A DNA stretch of 64,000 nt from Incurvaria masculella. Its lineage: Eukaryota > Arthropoda > Insecta > Lepidoptera > Incurvariidae. Location of the stretch: NCBI GenBank assembly GCA_946894095.1, contig OX335642.1, positions 21,463,021-21,527,020 of the forward strand. The letters run 5' to 3'. Below, in pieces: positions 49,945 through 63,017 of the stretch. The notes under the pieces were generated by a model. It was not told where the DNA came from and did no database searches. It saw only the letters and a program-made list of their open reading frames with translations. Position 1 is the first letter of the stretch. Every line of letters starts with the position of its first letter. The position numbers and the translations under genes were made by a program.

Positions 49945-50300
49945 TAGCTTAGTGGCACAGGCACCGTGTTTAAGAGGTCTGGATTGAAATTCCCGTCCTG
50001 TTCACGCCCCACTTCCTCTTTCCGAGTTGGATGAGTGCATTTCGCCACGAATGCGAGCTGTTCCATGGTTCGGAATCTATGTAAACTTGTAGGTCCCCTT
50101 TCTCCTACTAGAAGGTACTCATACTTATAACCTGGGAAGTCCAGCTCCATAGCTAAGCGATAATCCGCTGGTATGGTGTCTCGCTGAGCGTGGTTTCGCG
50201 AGGTGTATTTGGCTTTTTTCAGCACCATTCACACCAGTTTTTCATTAAAAAAACCTACCCGAGTTGGTACCATCGCATCGTCCAGTTACATGAAAAAAAT
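49945..50300 (+). mobile_element. SINE with tRNA-like head
   Basis: The head GACTCGTAGCTTAGTGGCAC (A box-like) and GGTCTGGATTGAAATTCCC (B box-like) begins at about 49950. The body has CATTTCGCCACGAATGCG and CCATGGTTCGGAATC, shared with 31620-32012. The tail is CCAGTTACATGAAAAAAA. The middle part (CTAAGCGATAATCCGCTGG) is shared with 5900-6065, showing at least two body types. Confidence 0.72.
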
Positions 50301-52280
50301 CCTTAAATATCGTATGTTTATGATATCTATGTATGTATTTATCAACGCACTTAGTACCCACAAAGCATCCACAAAGAATCTACAAAGTATGTAGAAAACA
50401 TTGTATTAGTCGAAAGCATTGATTACTTGCGAAGGGACTGTAGATGAATATAGCGGGGAATTGGAGGATTCCCTGCCCGCAATAAGTTTGCTTGCTGGTA
50501 CGAGTCCAGCCTTGCAATATTACGTAGCTTGCCAGTTATATAACGTAGTTCTTTTTTTACAATTTTCTTAAATCTGTCCTTCCTTCATGGTCGATTCTAC
50601 GTACATATCGTATTTTTTGAAGAAAGGACGTAACTGATGTATGTACTTAAGTACGAAGAAGTATATTTTACTTAATGTTATCTTCTTGCAGCTGCTCTTA
50701 GCTCTTACTCTATAGTGTCTTGTGCTATAGGCACACCTCGGCACACCTCAATAAGTTTATTTTTCAGTGCAATAGCTGTGGTGAATTAATGATATTTGAT
50801 ATTAATAATATACGTATGTAGAGTAATCAATGTATTTATTTATGAATTTTTTTTTATCTTAGCATCTGCCATGTGACGCATAGACAAATTGTCTCTTTTG
50901 GAATGTGGTTGGAAAGACGTAGTCATTATTGGGTTAAAATATCATTTAGTGACAATTTCGTGGGTTTTATGCTCAGATAATTGTTATTTATTGTTTTTCA
51001 ATCCTTTTGTTATTCATACACATTAAAAGGCAACAAATTGAGAACCATTTAAGCCTTTTTTGAAGCGTCTTTCACAAACTGCGTTATTATCTCCCGTCAT
51101 GCCGCATTTTAGTTATATCTCAAAATTGTATTCTTAAAATTGATACTTTACTTTTTATTTTTTAATTCTTATAAAGGTACTTACTTTATTTCTAGATCTG
51201 TTGTTTTATTTATTTGCCAACTTGAATATTAAATAAACAATCAAATAAAGCAAAGTAAGTATGATATTCAATCGATGTAAACAATTTAATTTTGAAAATA
51301 ATAATAATAAAACATGTTTTGTGCTACAGATTTATACTTCCATTTACGTGAACAATTCTACTGCAAGTTGGCCTAAGTACATCTTTTAGGTTGTATGTAA
51401 TCTTTTATTTGTCAAGTTTATATTACTTAACTTCTACCCTACCATATTTAATGTTAAGCATACGCATGTTATAAATTGATGCAAATTTGTTTTATTATTT
51501 CTGTAATTGAAACCTTTGGTCCACTGTTTCCATGCCTGATACTTTCCTGGAAACATTTTGGCTATGTTGTTTCCTCAAAGAGAATTGACTCATGGGCTGC
51601 CCTAAGTGAGGTTGAATCCATTCCTTATCGCCACTCGAATGACCAGCAGATAATATTACTGAAACATTTTTTATCTGTTTTACCATACAGAAAGTTGTCA
51701 ATTCGTTCTTTGGTGGCTACAAAAACTGTATTCTTTAAGGTTCGTTGACCAGTTGGGTTGTAGGCCATGTACAAAGTCGGAAATAGTGTAGTAGGTCGTT
51801 ACTAATAGGTATGTACACTTTTAAATGGGGAAATTTTTTATGTTGTTTTAGTATTTCTGAAATAAGTCAATTCATGGACTTGATGCTAGATAGATTGGTA
51901 AGGCTAATGGTAGTAAGACATTTAAACTCTTGAAAACTTTTTTAGTTACATGAAGAATGAAGGAGATGCTTTTTTTTAGTTGCCTTTATTGTTTTTTGCA
52001 AAATATATAAAAAAAGTACATAAAGGTCACGGAGATCCGTTATATAGGTGGTGACAGTTGACTGGGTATCCTGTGACTCGAAACAAGTGTCTTTTTTTTA
52101 TATATTTGTTATTTCGCTAAATTATTCATTAACAATCAAAAGTAGTCTGAATGATGCATAGGTAGCTAAGTATGGTCACTCGGACCGAACTGATGGAGGG
52201 TGGTACGTTCACTAACAATTAGTCGTGGGACGAGAAATGAGAAATGGGTTTGTAAACTGTTACTAGTGTAAAAACGAATT
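50301..52280. other. Gene 3 intron/intergenic, nothing recognised
   Basis: AT-rich, short ORFs without motifs (for example 51476-51748). No repeat family identified. Confidence 0.4.
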
Positions 52281-52289
52281 ATTCATTTT

Positions 52290-52620
52290 ACGCCGAGCAG
52301 TATGGCCGCTACAAATTTCTTGTAGCGCACTGGATCGCGCACGCGGCGCGCCAACGAAAGCCCGTAGGTTGTGAGACGTCTAGACGCAACGACCCGCCAG
52401 CCGCGACTGTCTCGCTCGCGCAATGTAACTGTAACCGGCTTGAAGCCGGCGACTCTCGTAACTGGGGTTACGAGTAATAGTTAGTAATATTAATAATTAC
52501 TTCGTGGCGGCTTGTAGCCGGCAACTCTCGCAACTGGGGTTACCGCCGAAACTGTAATGCGCGCGCGCAGTGCGCACTGTAGTCGAAGAGGGGCTACATT
52601 CTTAACGACCGCCGTTGTGG
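52290..52620. repeat. GC-rich block with imperfect direct repeats
   Basis: ACCGGCTTGAAGCCGGCGAC followed by TCTCGTAACTGGGGTTAC recurs about 80 bp later as CGGCTTGTAGCCGGCAAC and TCTCGCAACTGGGGTTAC; each carries a small GGCTT/AAGCC-type stem. Ends in (GC)n near 52560. Not identified; a structured RNA or transposon end are both possible. Confidence 0.5.
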
Positions 52621-53639
52621 TTTGCTTACAGAAAAAGTCCAACGATTAGTATTTCTAAATGCTAATAGGCATATGAAATATATTATAAATATGTTTATTT
52701 ATCATTTGTGTTATGTTATTTCTGGGGATTATTTGGTGATTTTTGGATTTTTTCTCTTCTTCTTGATTTTTGAATACAGGTCACTGCACTCGAGATTCAG
52801 AATTCATGTGAGATGATCGAACCGTGCTAGATGTCATTATACCCATTCATGTCCAGCCAAAAAAAAAAAAAAAGGGAGAAGAAGGGAGAGGGAGTTTTCT
52901 TTCATTTCTTTTTAAAACCGTTTCCGCTAACGGTTAGCGGCATCAGCATTAACAGTTACTAACGTTTTCGAAGACCAGTGGAAACGCCCACGACTACTAA
53001 CAATACATCTTAGTAAACATTTACTCTCACTGCTCAGTGCCCCATTCATGTTACATGGCCTAAATCCACATTACCACTAGTTCCACCATAAACTGATCAA
53101 GAAGATCTCGATGTAGTTTTACTCCACAAATATTCTTTACGCATACATACAGGATCAACCGTATGCAACATTTTCTGCACTCTTGCTTCAGACTTTTATG
53201 TGTCTCCACCTGTACCGAGGGAGCAACAAGTATTTCCAGCTATTAGCTTATGACGACATTATCCCCGGGCCTCTCCTCTCCCATCCGTCCCCTTTCTAAC
53301 TAAAAGAGGCACCTGGCTGGCTGGAATAGTTTTCGCCGTTTCGAAAGTTTGAAATTTCTGTAAAGCATTTGTTCTTTTAATTTTATTTATTTAATTAACT
53401 AATTTTACGTCACATCACAAACAAAGTGAGGAAGAACCTCCAAATGGACTTTATGGATAAGAAAACATTTTGTCCACATTCATGTTTTATAATATGTTCG
53501 TAGGATCTAAATGAGAAAGTATTTTTTATTTCATGCAGCCCAATTTTAACGTTGCCATCTCTGCAACTGGGCCCAAGTGTTCCCGACTTTACCAAAAGAA
53601 CCTTCAAAAGTGTTAACTGAGCGTAAACAAGCTCTATAA

Positions 53640-54017
53640 TAGAATTGTTGAGCCCAGGGGGCGGTGGCGGCGCGCCGCGGCGGTCAGTCCACCGATAAAC
53701 CTAACGATAAGGGGCCGCGCCCCCAGACCTGCCCCTCGTACCACTCACTCCGCACCCGCCGCCGCGCCTATCGCACGCTACACTATTTCTTTACTTTGTT
53801 GCCATTTGTAGTTTCCGTTTATAGTTTATAGTCCATGGACTTGTCTCAGTCGCGTGGACCGATGAAGCTGTTTGCCGGCTGGCTTTGGTGGCTCCAGGTT
53901 TCTGCAGCTAAGTAGAACCAGATGGCCACATGCTACACGGGAGCGCGAATTAAGTTGTGCAGAGCGAATACACCGCGGTTCTCGTTGTCTGCCGGCACCT
54001 GCACCTTCAGTCCGTTA
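53640..54017. other. GC/CpG-rich stretch in presumed gene 3 intron
   Basis: 53650-53770 is strongly GC-rich (GGCGGTGGCGGCGCGCCGCGG), unlike its surroundings, with no convincing ORF. Could be an alternative promoter or a repeat end. Confidence 0.3.
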
Positions 54018-54155
54018 TGTTATTAGTCCAATACAATTAGGTGCCATGCCAGGCCCTTTCCTTTAATAGCACGGCTAGACTGAACTGGATGGAAAACACC
54101 CACAATTATTTATTGCCGCTGCAACCATAGATTCATCCAATGCGGTTCGACCACT
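54018..54155 (-). repeat. SINE-family fragment
   Basis: GTGCCATGCCAGGCCCTTTCC, TTATTGCCGCTGCAACC and CATCCAATGCGG match the body of the family seen at 7555-7800. Confidence 0.65.
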
Positions 54156-55119
54156 AAACTCTCTGCTCTTGTTTCTATAAATCGATCACATTCAGCATCA
54201 CTACGCTTTTTATGAAGCACGTAATTTTTTTGGCGCATCTGCGCGCTAGCTGTGCACTCGTGCACGGTTTTTACAGTTTATTTTGGAGGAGATATTCAAT
54301 GGCTCTTAAAACCAGTCCGAAGTTTTTTTTATTGTGAACTGTGCTAAACCATTCGAACCGAGTGGTTCTAGACTAAGATAGCGTTTCTCAACTTTTTTTG
54401 ACAGCTGACCTCTAGTTGTCGTACCTATTCAGAGTGAACCTGTCAAAACTTCATACGGGATTAGCACCGGACTAACCATGCAAAAATCGGTTTAGTCTGG
54501 CAATAATCGGCATACTGAAGTTAGTCCGCCCACTCTGAATACGACAGTACAAGATCAAAAACTGAAAACAGGTTAAGACACCTGGGTAGTACCGGGTGTA
54601 CGCACCCCGTGATAATAAAAATAAACACAAATATGTACAAATACCATCACGCTTGTTCCCTAGAGGGAATACCATCTCGCTTTATATGCAAACGTTTTTT
54701 CATATATGCTCTACGATTACGGATGCTGCCACGTACCTGCATTTTAAAACATTACATTACTCTAATCACTATCATTTATTATGATCAAGACATAGTAATC
54801 ATCATGCATACCTAAAATTATAGTGATACATGTGTATGTACACTTACATTATTCTTGGAACAAAAACATATTTGTAAGAACGTTTAGCCATGCAGGACTC
54901 GTAAGACGTAATAAGGCGATAAATATATTTTGGTTTAGGGCTTTCAGTTTTCAGACGTGTCTAGGTTTGCATTGCAAAAATCTTAAAAAAACGAAACAGT
55001 CGGATAAATGGCTGTAGTCACGTAATTTTATGTCGTATAGTGACAAATCAGAGATCTCTTTCTGTCTGCCTCGGATTGCTTCTGGCGAAGGCGAATTCCA
55101 AATTCTTATTTTTTATTCT

Positions 55120-55370
55120 GCTTGACATGTAGGAGGGCCCCACGACTGGTCACTGAAGGTTGTGGTCCCTTCAATCCCCTGCGCCTTCCGCAGCGGTTCG
55201 TGTCGTGCGTGTCGATACTCTCGGGACCTTCGCTCGCGTCTCAATTTATTTTGGTCAATGGCCGCTCTCCAAGGCACGAGGTAGCGGCGGCGGCCGCAAC
55301 GCCGGGAGCTGGCGCACTATCTGTTATGTTATTCCTCGAAATCGATTAGGGGCCGAACCGGCGTAAAATA
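55120..55370. other. GC-rich patch, unidentified
   Basis: Contains CTTCCGCAGCGGTTCGTGTC and GTAGCGGCGGCGGCCGC; two overlapping 68-75 codon frames without motifs. Perhaps a retroelement end. Confidence 0.3.
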
Positions 55371-55429
55371 TGAGGGAATTCGATCGAATCCGCACCTCAT
55401 AGAATGAAGCTCTCTCAAGTGATAAAAAA

Positions 55430-55575
55430 AAAAACCTAACAACTTTTAGGGGTAGGGAAACGTTAGGGCCTGGTGGACGATTTCGCTAGTTTAATGGCAG
55501 TCACCATGCAGAATTGTGCCTTAGCCAATGGACAAAGAATGCACTTCTTAAAATTGTCAAATTTTCCTTTCCACG
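55430..55575 (+). repeat. Dispersed repeat, pair with 48205-48330
   Basis: CCTAACAACTTTTAGGGGTA, ACGTTAGGGCCTGG and TTTCGCTAGTTTAATGG as in the 48.2-kb copy, same orientation. Confidence 0.65.
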
Positions 55576-55579
55576 GCCT

Positions 55580-57420
55580 AAATGTCAGTCATGTCCTACG
55601 ATTGGTCCTATACGCATATCCCATACACACAACCCCTACCAATCCCGGTCCATTTCAATCGGATTATTACTCGTAAAAAGATCTCTAATTTTGGTGATAT
55701 TCTCCATAAAGTAGATTTACCAGCTGATTGCCTCGCTGGCTGGGGCTTGGTGAGTCTAGGTTCACACAACGCTGTAACCAATTCTTTTCAATTGGATATT
55801 TTGAGCTTAATAAAAATAAGCTCTTTTTTTAATAAATCATGGTATTCGATTTGGCACCGTCTCGTGCATAGCTTACATCATAAGTGTTGCATACCAACAG
55901 GTGCTCAGCAGAAAACACGATTTTTTTTGTGCACCAAATGTAAAATTGTATTATAGTGTTAAAATTTATTTTATTTTTTTTAATTTCCCTTTTATCTAAG
56001 GCAATTTTTTTAATCTATCTTCCTTAGTTTGTAGTTGCGTATGTTAGTTATTTTCAATCTTAAATTAAACTTAAATATATTTTTTAAACATATTCTTTCG
56101 AATCATATCCAACTTGCTTTTCCAAATAAATAAATAAAATAAAAAAATACTCCGTATCAAACGAGAAAATAATTACTCTCATTTAATTGAGGCATATAGC
56201 ACAAATTAAATGATTATTACAGACAGATATAATTTGAATAATGACCATTTTTGTTATTCAACGGAACATTGTTGATGATGTACATAAAACTGGTGACAAG
56301 CTCAGTTTATCTATTTAACTAATGATGCACATCATTAATGCCACAACCACAGAGCCCACAGAGCCCAGCGCCAGACGATAGATGACATATCCATTTAGTA
56401 TTTATATATTTATATACCTATTTGTAAAACTCAGAATTCAAGTACTAATGAGCGATGGATCGTGGATCATTCTGGCTGCAAAGTGGCTCACTTGAGAAAG
56501 CTTTATTCTATGTCCGTTTGTTTTTATTTTTATGTAAATATCTGTATTTTCCATTAAAAAAAAACCGAAATTAATGTAAGAAAGGACAACTTTTTTTGAA
56601 TCTAAACCGTATATTAAAATAATAAAAAATACAGACGTAGATTACAACAATATATTTTATAATCCAAAATTTCAAAAACCTAGAAAAACATTTAGAATGT
56701 AAATAGTTATCGCTCGTAGTATGGGAAATAGATAGGGTAACGACTCCCTTAATGCTTAACATTATTTTATTGAATAGCAAAAACAGTTTAATATTGCAGA
56801 CAAATATCGGAATACTGACAAATACAAAAAATCCTGACGTTTGGTAACCCTAAGACATTGCCAACCTTTTATAATAAAACCACTGCTAGATTGCAGGTTC
56901 CAAAATAAGAAATTGATTACACAAAACTATCTTGAATTGTTGCATTTATATTTTGAAAGCTTTATTGCCATACAAAATGGCAATTGGCATGCATCCGACC
57001 GACTATAATAGTGTGTAGGTGTAGCAGCTACACACAACCTACTACTACACAGCTTCAGTAGAGTGGTGATTTAGAAAACGCCATTTCAACATTCCGACCA
57101 ACTGTTTTGTAAATAAGAATGCTATTTTGGTTACTCAATTTGAATGCATAAAGCGCCTTTTTTACGTGTCAAAGTCTTCCTGGCAGCAGTCATGCTCATA
57201 GGAGTGCCATCAGATCAGGTCAATTCGTCGAATGATCCCACATTTCACCCAATCTCAGAATTGTAAATTCAATCTTTTTATTAAATTGGCATTGGAATAA
57301 CAATAATAGCTTAATTATAGAGGCAATGGTAGGATTCAGGATGGACTTTTTTCCTTTTCTCAAGCAGCTCTTAATTTACATAGTATGTAAAAAAAATAAT
57401 TATGTACAATTGTAGTTACA
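55580..57420. other. AT-rich non-coding region
   Basis: No coding exon or transposon family recognised. The longest ORF (55582-55956) lacks motifs and has AT-rich codon use. Confidence 0.4.
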
Positions 57421-57424
57421 GAAT

Positions 57425-57556
57425 GGAGTGCACAACTGCTAGTTAAAAGTAAATTATTGATTTAATTCATCACTTTTTGTGACATGCATTGGAGTGCACA
57501 ACTGCTAGTTAAAAGTAAATTATTGATTTAATTCATCACTTTTTGTGACATGCATT
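57425..57556. repeat. Perfect 66-bp tandem duplication
   Basis: GGAGTGCACAACTGCTAG starts at 57425 and again at 57491; the two 66-bp units are identical as far as I can see and join at CATT|GGAG. Very recent duplication or assembly artefact. Confidence 0.85.
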
Positions 57557-58367
57557 GAAGAAAATTTAGTTGACTTCATGCGTTTAACAAAAAGTGACAG
57601 TTTTAATTCGTTGATTATTTTTAACCAGAAGATGTGCACACTGGACTTAGAATTGTCTGTGATATTGCTCTAAATTGTTTTCCAAATGTCAGAAAGCATG
57701 CCGTCCTAATCAATTCTACAAAACTTCTAAATATATGTATAGTTTCTTTTTTATTCGCCTTTAACCTCCTTAAATGCACACATTTTAGTACCAACAGTAC
57801 AATATTCCACTACCACCTTCTGATGAGAAAAGATTGGCACAATATCGAATAATTCATTATCACCACAGCATGAGGTATCATTGACCTACTCGGCAGCGCT
57901 GGCTTACGTATGTTGTACACGTGAGCTGTTCACTATTGCTAATTTGTCAGAAAGAAATGTGCTCCCATTCGGAAGAACCTTGTTCTGTTTAGTAGCTCCA
58001 TCCTTATAACTAAACTTTTAGCGCGATTCTACAGTTCCTGACCTAAATTACATAACATTACTAAGAGATATTTATGCAAAAACATCTCGATGTAGAGTTT
58101 TTAAATGAATAACTGAGCCTAATTTAGCAACACGCAAAATCAACATTGGACCAACTTTGTATATTTAATAACATCTTAAAAATCCATGATGTAAGGTGGA
58201 TTATAATAGTGGTTTTGTCGAGTTTTCGTTGCTATTTTTAATGGTGGACAACATTTTGAAGATACTTGACTCTGCATCGACAATTTTTTATCTAGATGAT
58301 CGATTTAATAAAACTATTTTACATTGCATATATATAATGGATAAAGTTGCATTTTAAGTTTTGTCGT

Positions 58368-58900
58368 TTAAGGTGGGCCATCCCGCTCAACTCCCCATAC
58401 AAACGGGGAAAGAAACTCCCCATACAAACGCCCATATTTCTTGTCAGAGATCCAAGATTTTGCTCAAAATAGCTTTATTTGATCGAACTAGATGTCTGAT
58501 GACCGTTGGCATTGTCCAAAAGTTCGAATTTTTCGCGCGTTTTATACAATAACTTTGGAGGTAGATTACGCAATGATAAAGTAAAAACATCTTAAAAAGA
58601 TTAGTCATCAGACATAGCTTATTTAATTAAGATTTATAATCTGTTTGGTTTTTGTTAGATTTTTTACTACAGCGGTCGTGGTTTACTTTTAGCTATAATT
58701 CATATTGTAATTAAAATTTTCGTAAATCTTACCAAATCATACACTATGCACATTGTCTTTTTGGTGGACACGTTGCATCTTCCTCATCACGGAGCCTGTC
58801 TTTTTCTTTGAAACCGAGAAGGTCCCAGAGCGCAACAGCACGGTTTTGTACTGTACCCGCGAATAGAATGAATTAGTCCCGCCGGGTTGGGCCACCTTAA
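58368..58900. mobile_element. piggyBac-type MITE, 533 bp with TTAA ends
   Basis: TTAA at 58368-58371 and 58897-58900, TIRs AAGGTGGGCCATCCCGC and, inverted, AAGGTGGCCCAACCCGG. Shares terminal and subterminal sequence (CAGAGATCCAAGATTTTG, GTCCCAGAGCGCAA) with the copy at 49099-49367 in inverse orientation; extra internal sequence explains its length. Confidence 0.8.
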
Positions 58901-59109
58901 GGAAAAAAATAGACAACTTATTACAATATTCCCCATCATAGTTCATGCAGTTTTTCATGGGCATAAACCAGTTTTTAATACAGTTATTCCACTCCAAAAT
59001 AGGGGTTCCTAAAGTCACCGATTTGAAAGCTTTCGACTGCTTCCTTACTAGACTAAACCGTTAACAACGAAGTTTTTTCTTAATTTTGGAAAATTTACAA
59101 ATATCGGTT

Positions 59110-59680
59110 AGAGCTCAAGTCGATACTTTACGGAAGGTGGTTCAGAATTTCTACGTTTAACTGCTCCAAGTACAAGATTGTTTGGCGAGCTGTGTGCGAG
59201 CTTGTGTTGTCATGGTGCAAAATGATGTGTTGCTTTGGGTTGGTTTTCCGAAGCTTGGTGATGACTTGTGGTAAACAGACTTTGGTATAACACTCTTCAT
59301 TAGCCATCCTACGATGCTCTAGTTCAATAGTACCATGATGACCTGTTTTGCTACATTTTGTCTCATCGTGGAAGACCATGACGTTTGACTGCTGCTTAGA
59401 ATCAGGATCATAACCATAAATCCAAGATTCATCACATCTGATGATTTAGTTAATGTTATTTGACTCTCAGTCACCACCTGATAGGAGCCGCCTTATGATT
59501 GCCGGAGAGCGAATGCGAGATCCATCAGGAGACCCGTTTTCTCACCAAGAGCTTCATCCAGGATATTTTGAATTGTTGTCCCTGATATGCCTTGATGCTT
59601 TAATCTTACGAAATTTCATAACAACGATGTTATATTAGGTAGGCGGTTTTTGGACGTCCTTCACGAGATTTGTCACTAAA
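59110..59680 (-). pseudogene. mariner-type transposase relic
   Basis: The minus strand reads CDESWIYGYDPDSKQQSNVM (about 59440-59380) and then, in the open part 59379-59128, HHDNTSSHTARQTI near its end. These are the blocks around the first and second catalytic Asp of mariner (DD34D) transposases. The third block (YSPDLAPxD) is absent, and the N-terminal side (about 59660-59450, GRPKTA remnant) is full of stops. Inactive. Confidence 0.85.
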
Positions 59681-59799
59681 GCTGGTATATCCATACTGTA
59701 ATTCTAAATACCAGTTTTAAACGATTCAAAGTCACGGGCTTCATTATTGAGTACCTCGAAACATTGAAGTCGTGTTGAAAATAATTTTCGTAAACAACT

Positions 59800-61400
59800 T
59801 AACAACTTTCAAAAGATGCTGTTACTACATAATTTAACTAATATTAAATATGTCTTTTTTCATATGATTGTGACATAGTTTATCTCTAACAATAAACCTA
59901 ACCTACCCTAACGTTACCTAACTGTCCAGTGAAAGTCTCGTTAAATTACAATTAAAGTAATATTGTAAGAAATAGTGACGATGAACAATAAATAATCCGT
60001 ATTATTACAATTTTACTTGTATGATTATAATAATAATAAATAATGCTTTGACGATATAACTGTGACGTTACTACTACAAGATGTTCTTGATTTAGAGTTT
60101 TGATCCTATCCTATACATAAAGCTATACACCTGAGCACAGTTTTAAGCTATATTTAAACAATTTATCATCTGGCTCACCAGCTATATGAGGACAGACACT
60201 TTTGAGTTAGTGATCAAGTTATTGAAACGCTATATGCATACCTAATGTGGGGTATACAGTAATGTCGCCAACGCCAGTGTTTTCAATGTGAATGTCGCCG
60301 TGGTGCATATGCTGCCAGCTGTGTGTTATGCAACGTCTCGCTGTGTTTACATCGCGTTTGTAGGCAGAAAGACGTTGCATGTATGTACTTCTGTATATAT
60401 GTCATTCTGTATATAAACAGGTATTTCTAAAATCTTTAAGAGACCCTTGTTCTACCTCAGGGTGCAGACCGACACAAGCATTTGACGCTTGAAGATGGCA
60501 ACTCACTACACTCTGTATATCAAATAGTTTGATGCTATTTAGCATGGGTTATATTCAGCGCCTTCCATGCTCATACCCTTAGCTCATACCTCTTAAATAC
60601 ACTGACCGAGTCCGATCCTTGACTTGTATTTCTCAATTTGCATCTCCCATGCTGCAAAGGCAATCTTTTCTTGGCTACACATCTTATTTACACCTTTAAT
60701 GTTTGTTTTTATCTCAAATGGGCTATTTAGCAATAATACGATTTATTTTGTTTATTCCTAATTAGGTACTGTTGATTATAGTTGTTAGTTCTAGTGCTTG
60801 CCAGTGATTTTTTGGGGCTCAACTGGTTTCTTGTCATCTCATTGATGTGATTTATTTACTTGTCTTATATTCGGTCAGAGACATTTTTACCATCATCTTC
60901 CACTGGTGCCGCGTCATGTCGAAATTCACGTCGTTTCTGGTGTTTTTAAGGTACTTTGAAGTTGGTTTACAGTTCAATGTTTTGAAACTTCTGTACTGTA
61001 ATTTCATGATCGATTTGCAAGTTGATCTCCAAAGTTTAATCCTGTAGCTCCAAATCGATTTCAGTTTTTGTACGTGAAAGGTGACCATAGTGAAGATTGC
61101 TGTCCTTTTGTAGAAGCAGTATTTTTAGTTATTTAGGATTTTTTTACTGGGCTTCATCGAGTAGTTGATGAATGCAGTTTCAGTCAATCACTGGATGGAG
61201 TTTTCTGAAGTTCTGCGGCAACCGACTTTATCAAAGTCGAAATATTTTATGTTGTTAGGCATTTCCTTGCACCTCACATGTCTGTATTGAAGCTGTTTAT
61301 TTTGATTGGTTTATAATTTACACGCAAAATTTACTTATTGAAATGAAATCCGCCCGCTTTTCCTTTAAGGAGGAGCTACTTTATGATCGTATATAAAAGG
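59800..61400. other. AT-rich non-coding region
   Basis: Nothing recognised apart from a short CCTAA-like run at about 59893-59930. ORFs at 60847-61088 occur on both strands and lack motifs. Confidence 0.4.
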
Positions 61401-61589
61401 TCGTCGCAATTATTTTCCGTCCAACGACGAATGTCCGAGTCCGAGCACCCTGCCGCCGCCGAACTTTCACAAGTAGTTATTTGGCTGCCATCTTCGTACA
61501 GTTCCGCAGCTTATTAAATGTAAAATAAATTTTTGCAAACGTTTTTCTTAAATACATACCTTGTTTTGAACATGGAGGTGTAGAATGTA

Positions 61590-61830
61590 TGGAAAAATAA
61601 TTTCCATGCAACGAGCGCGCAAAAAATGACGCCACGCGACTTACAACATTATGTCGCCGTACACATTTGTAACGTAGTGATGATAACGGTGAAAAATTAA
61701 ATTTTTCAAGTAGGTAAACTTGTTAAGATAAGAACTATTTTTCAATTAGCCAGGTGGTCGTTACGTCATTCTTCTTTCGTAATGATGTATTCACCGAGAG
61801 TCGAATCCCGCTGACACGCCTCCGGCGGCA
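61590..61830 (-). repeat. Dispersed repeat, pair with 24640-24860
   Basis: Reverse complement of the 24.6-kb copy (CAACGAGCGCGCAAAAAATG, GTCGTTACGTCATTC). Just upstream, 61388-61398 reads GTATATAAAAGG, a TATA-like motif, with no gene attached. Confidence 0.6.
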
Positions 61831-62434
61831 CAAATGTGGTGTCAACGCTTTTTTAGTTCCATCCATTCTCCTGTAATTGTTTTACCTCCATGGTTTTGAA
61901 GCCATGGTACAATTGTAGATTGTGACGCGAATGGGCGTAATAATGCGGACATTTTTTTTTTCTGCTGAATAAAAAGTGATTGTTTTATTATTTGTTTTGT
62001 TATTTTAAAGTAGTTAAAACAGCTTCAGATCATTCTTTGCAGCTACATGGCGACTTATGTCAGTTGACTTTGTGCGTTTTTTATATTCTAAATCTATGCG
62101 CAAGACAATTGCGGCGCAGCTGGAGTGACGTGCGTCGATTTGGCGCATAGACATGCTATTGTCCCTAGTATAGCCACAGAATTAGTATTGGTATAGTCAG
62201 GCCGTAGAGCTCTCTCACTGCTGCTCACTCTGATCTGTAAAATTATCAAATCCAGTTATCATATCACATTAATTGACAAAAGCCGTTTTACGTGAAGAAA
62301 TGGATAGGTTTTATTTGTTTGAAATGTTTTGTACAAGTATCAACCATAGTAGTCCAAAAGACCGGATTCTGTGCATCGGGAGCTTATTGCCATGCATCGG
62401 TGACAATCATAGAATCCAAATCTCGAGTCTAGTT

Positions 62435-62480
62435 ATTCTAGTAAATAGAGTATATAATAATATACTCTATTTACTAGAAT
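62435..62480. repeat. Perfect palindrome, 20-bp arms
   Basis: ATTCTAGTAAATAGAGTATA (62435-62454) is exactly complemented by 62461-62480 around a 6-bp TAATAA spacer. Could extrude as a cruciform; origin unknown. Confidence 0.9.
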
Positions 62481-63017
62481 GAATAACTTGTCGAAGATAG
62501 GAGCAGAAGTGAGAAATTAGCGGGGCAGGGGTGGGACATTTACGGCTCGGTATATAAGCATATTACACAATACATGTACATATTGTGATCCACCCTAAGA
62601 TTTTATAGCAGAAACCTAAAACCCAGTAACATAAAAAATATATATTACATATCGCTAGCAGCATGGTGATGCCCCACCTTGCTCTAGAATTAGGTCGGTT
62701 CCGACCCGGGTATACCAGTCATTAAACCAGGTTAGAAATCATGCAGGAATTTTTCCGAGGTGATCGTGCATGGCACATATGCCTTCCGTGTTTATGCATC
62801 GCTACATACCATTGAGAATGTATAGTTATATAGACATATACATATATGCATAATACTTATCGTCGGACCATTTATTCTTATGATGTTTCAAACGAGCTCA
62901 CTTCCAACTCCTACCTTTTGCTCCCATCTTCCACTCACCCGCCAATTTTTGGTATGTCCATTGTCCACGTGTGAACTGCGCATTAGTGCAGAGCTCTGTG
63001 ATGGTCCGTTCCCACAG

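Noticed and set aside
61388..61400. TATA-like GTATATAAAAGG as a promoter
   Set aside because: No transcript unit, initiator or ORF follows within 1 kb; a chance or transposon-borne motif is more likely.
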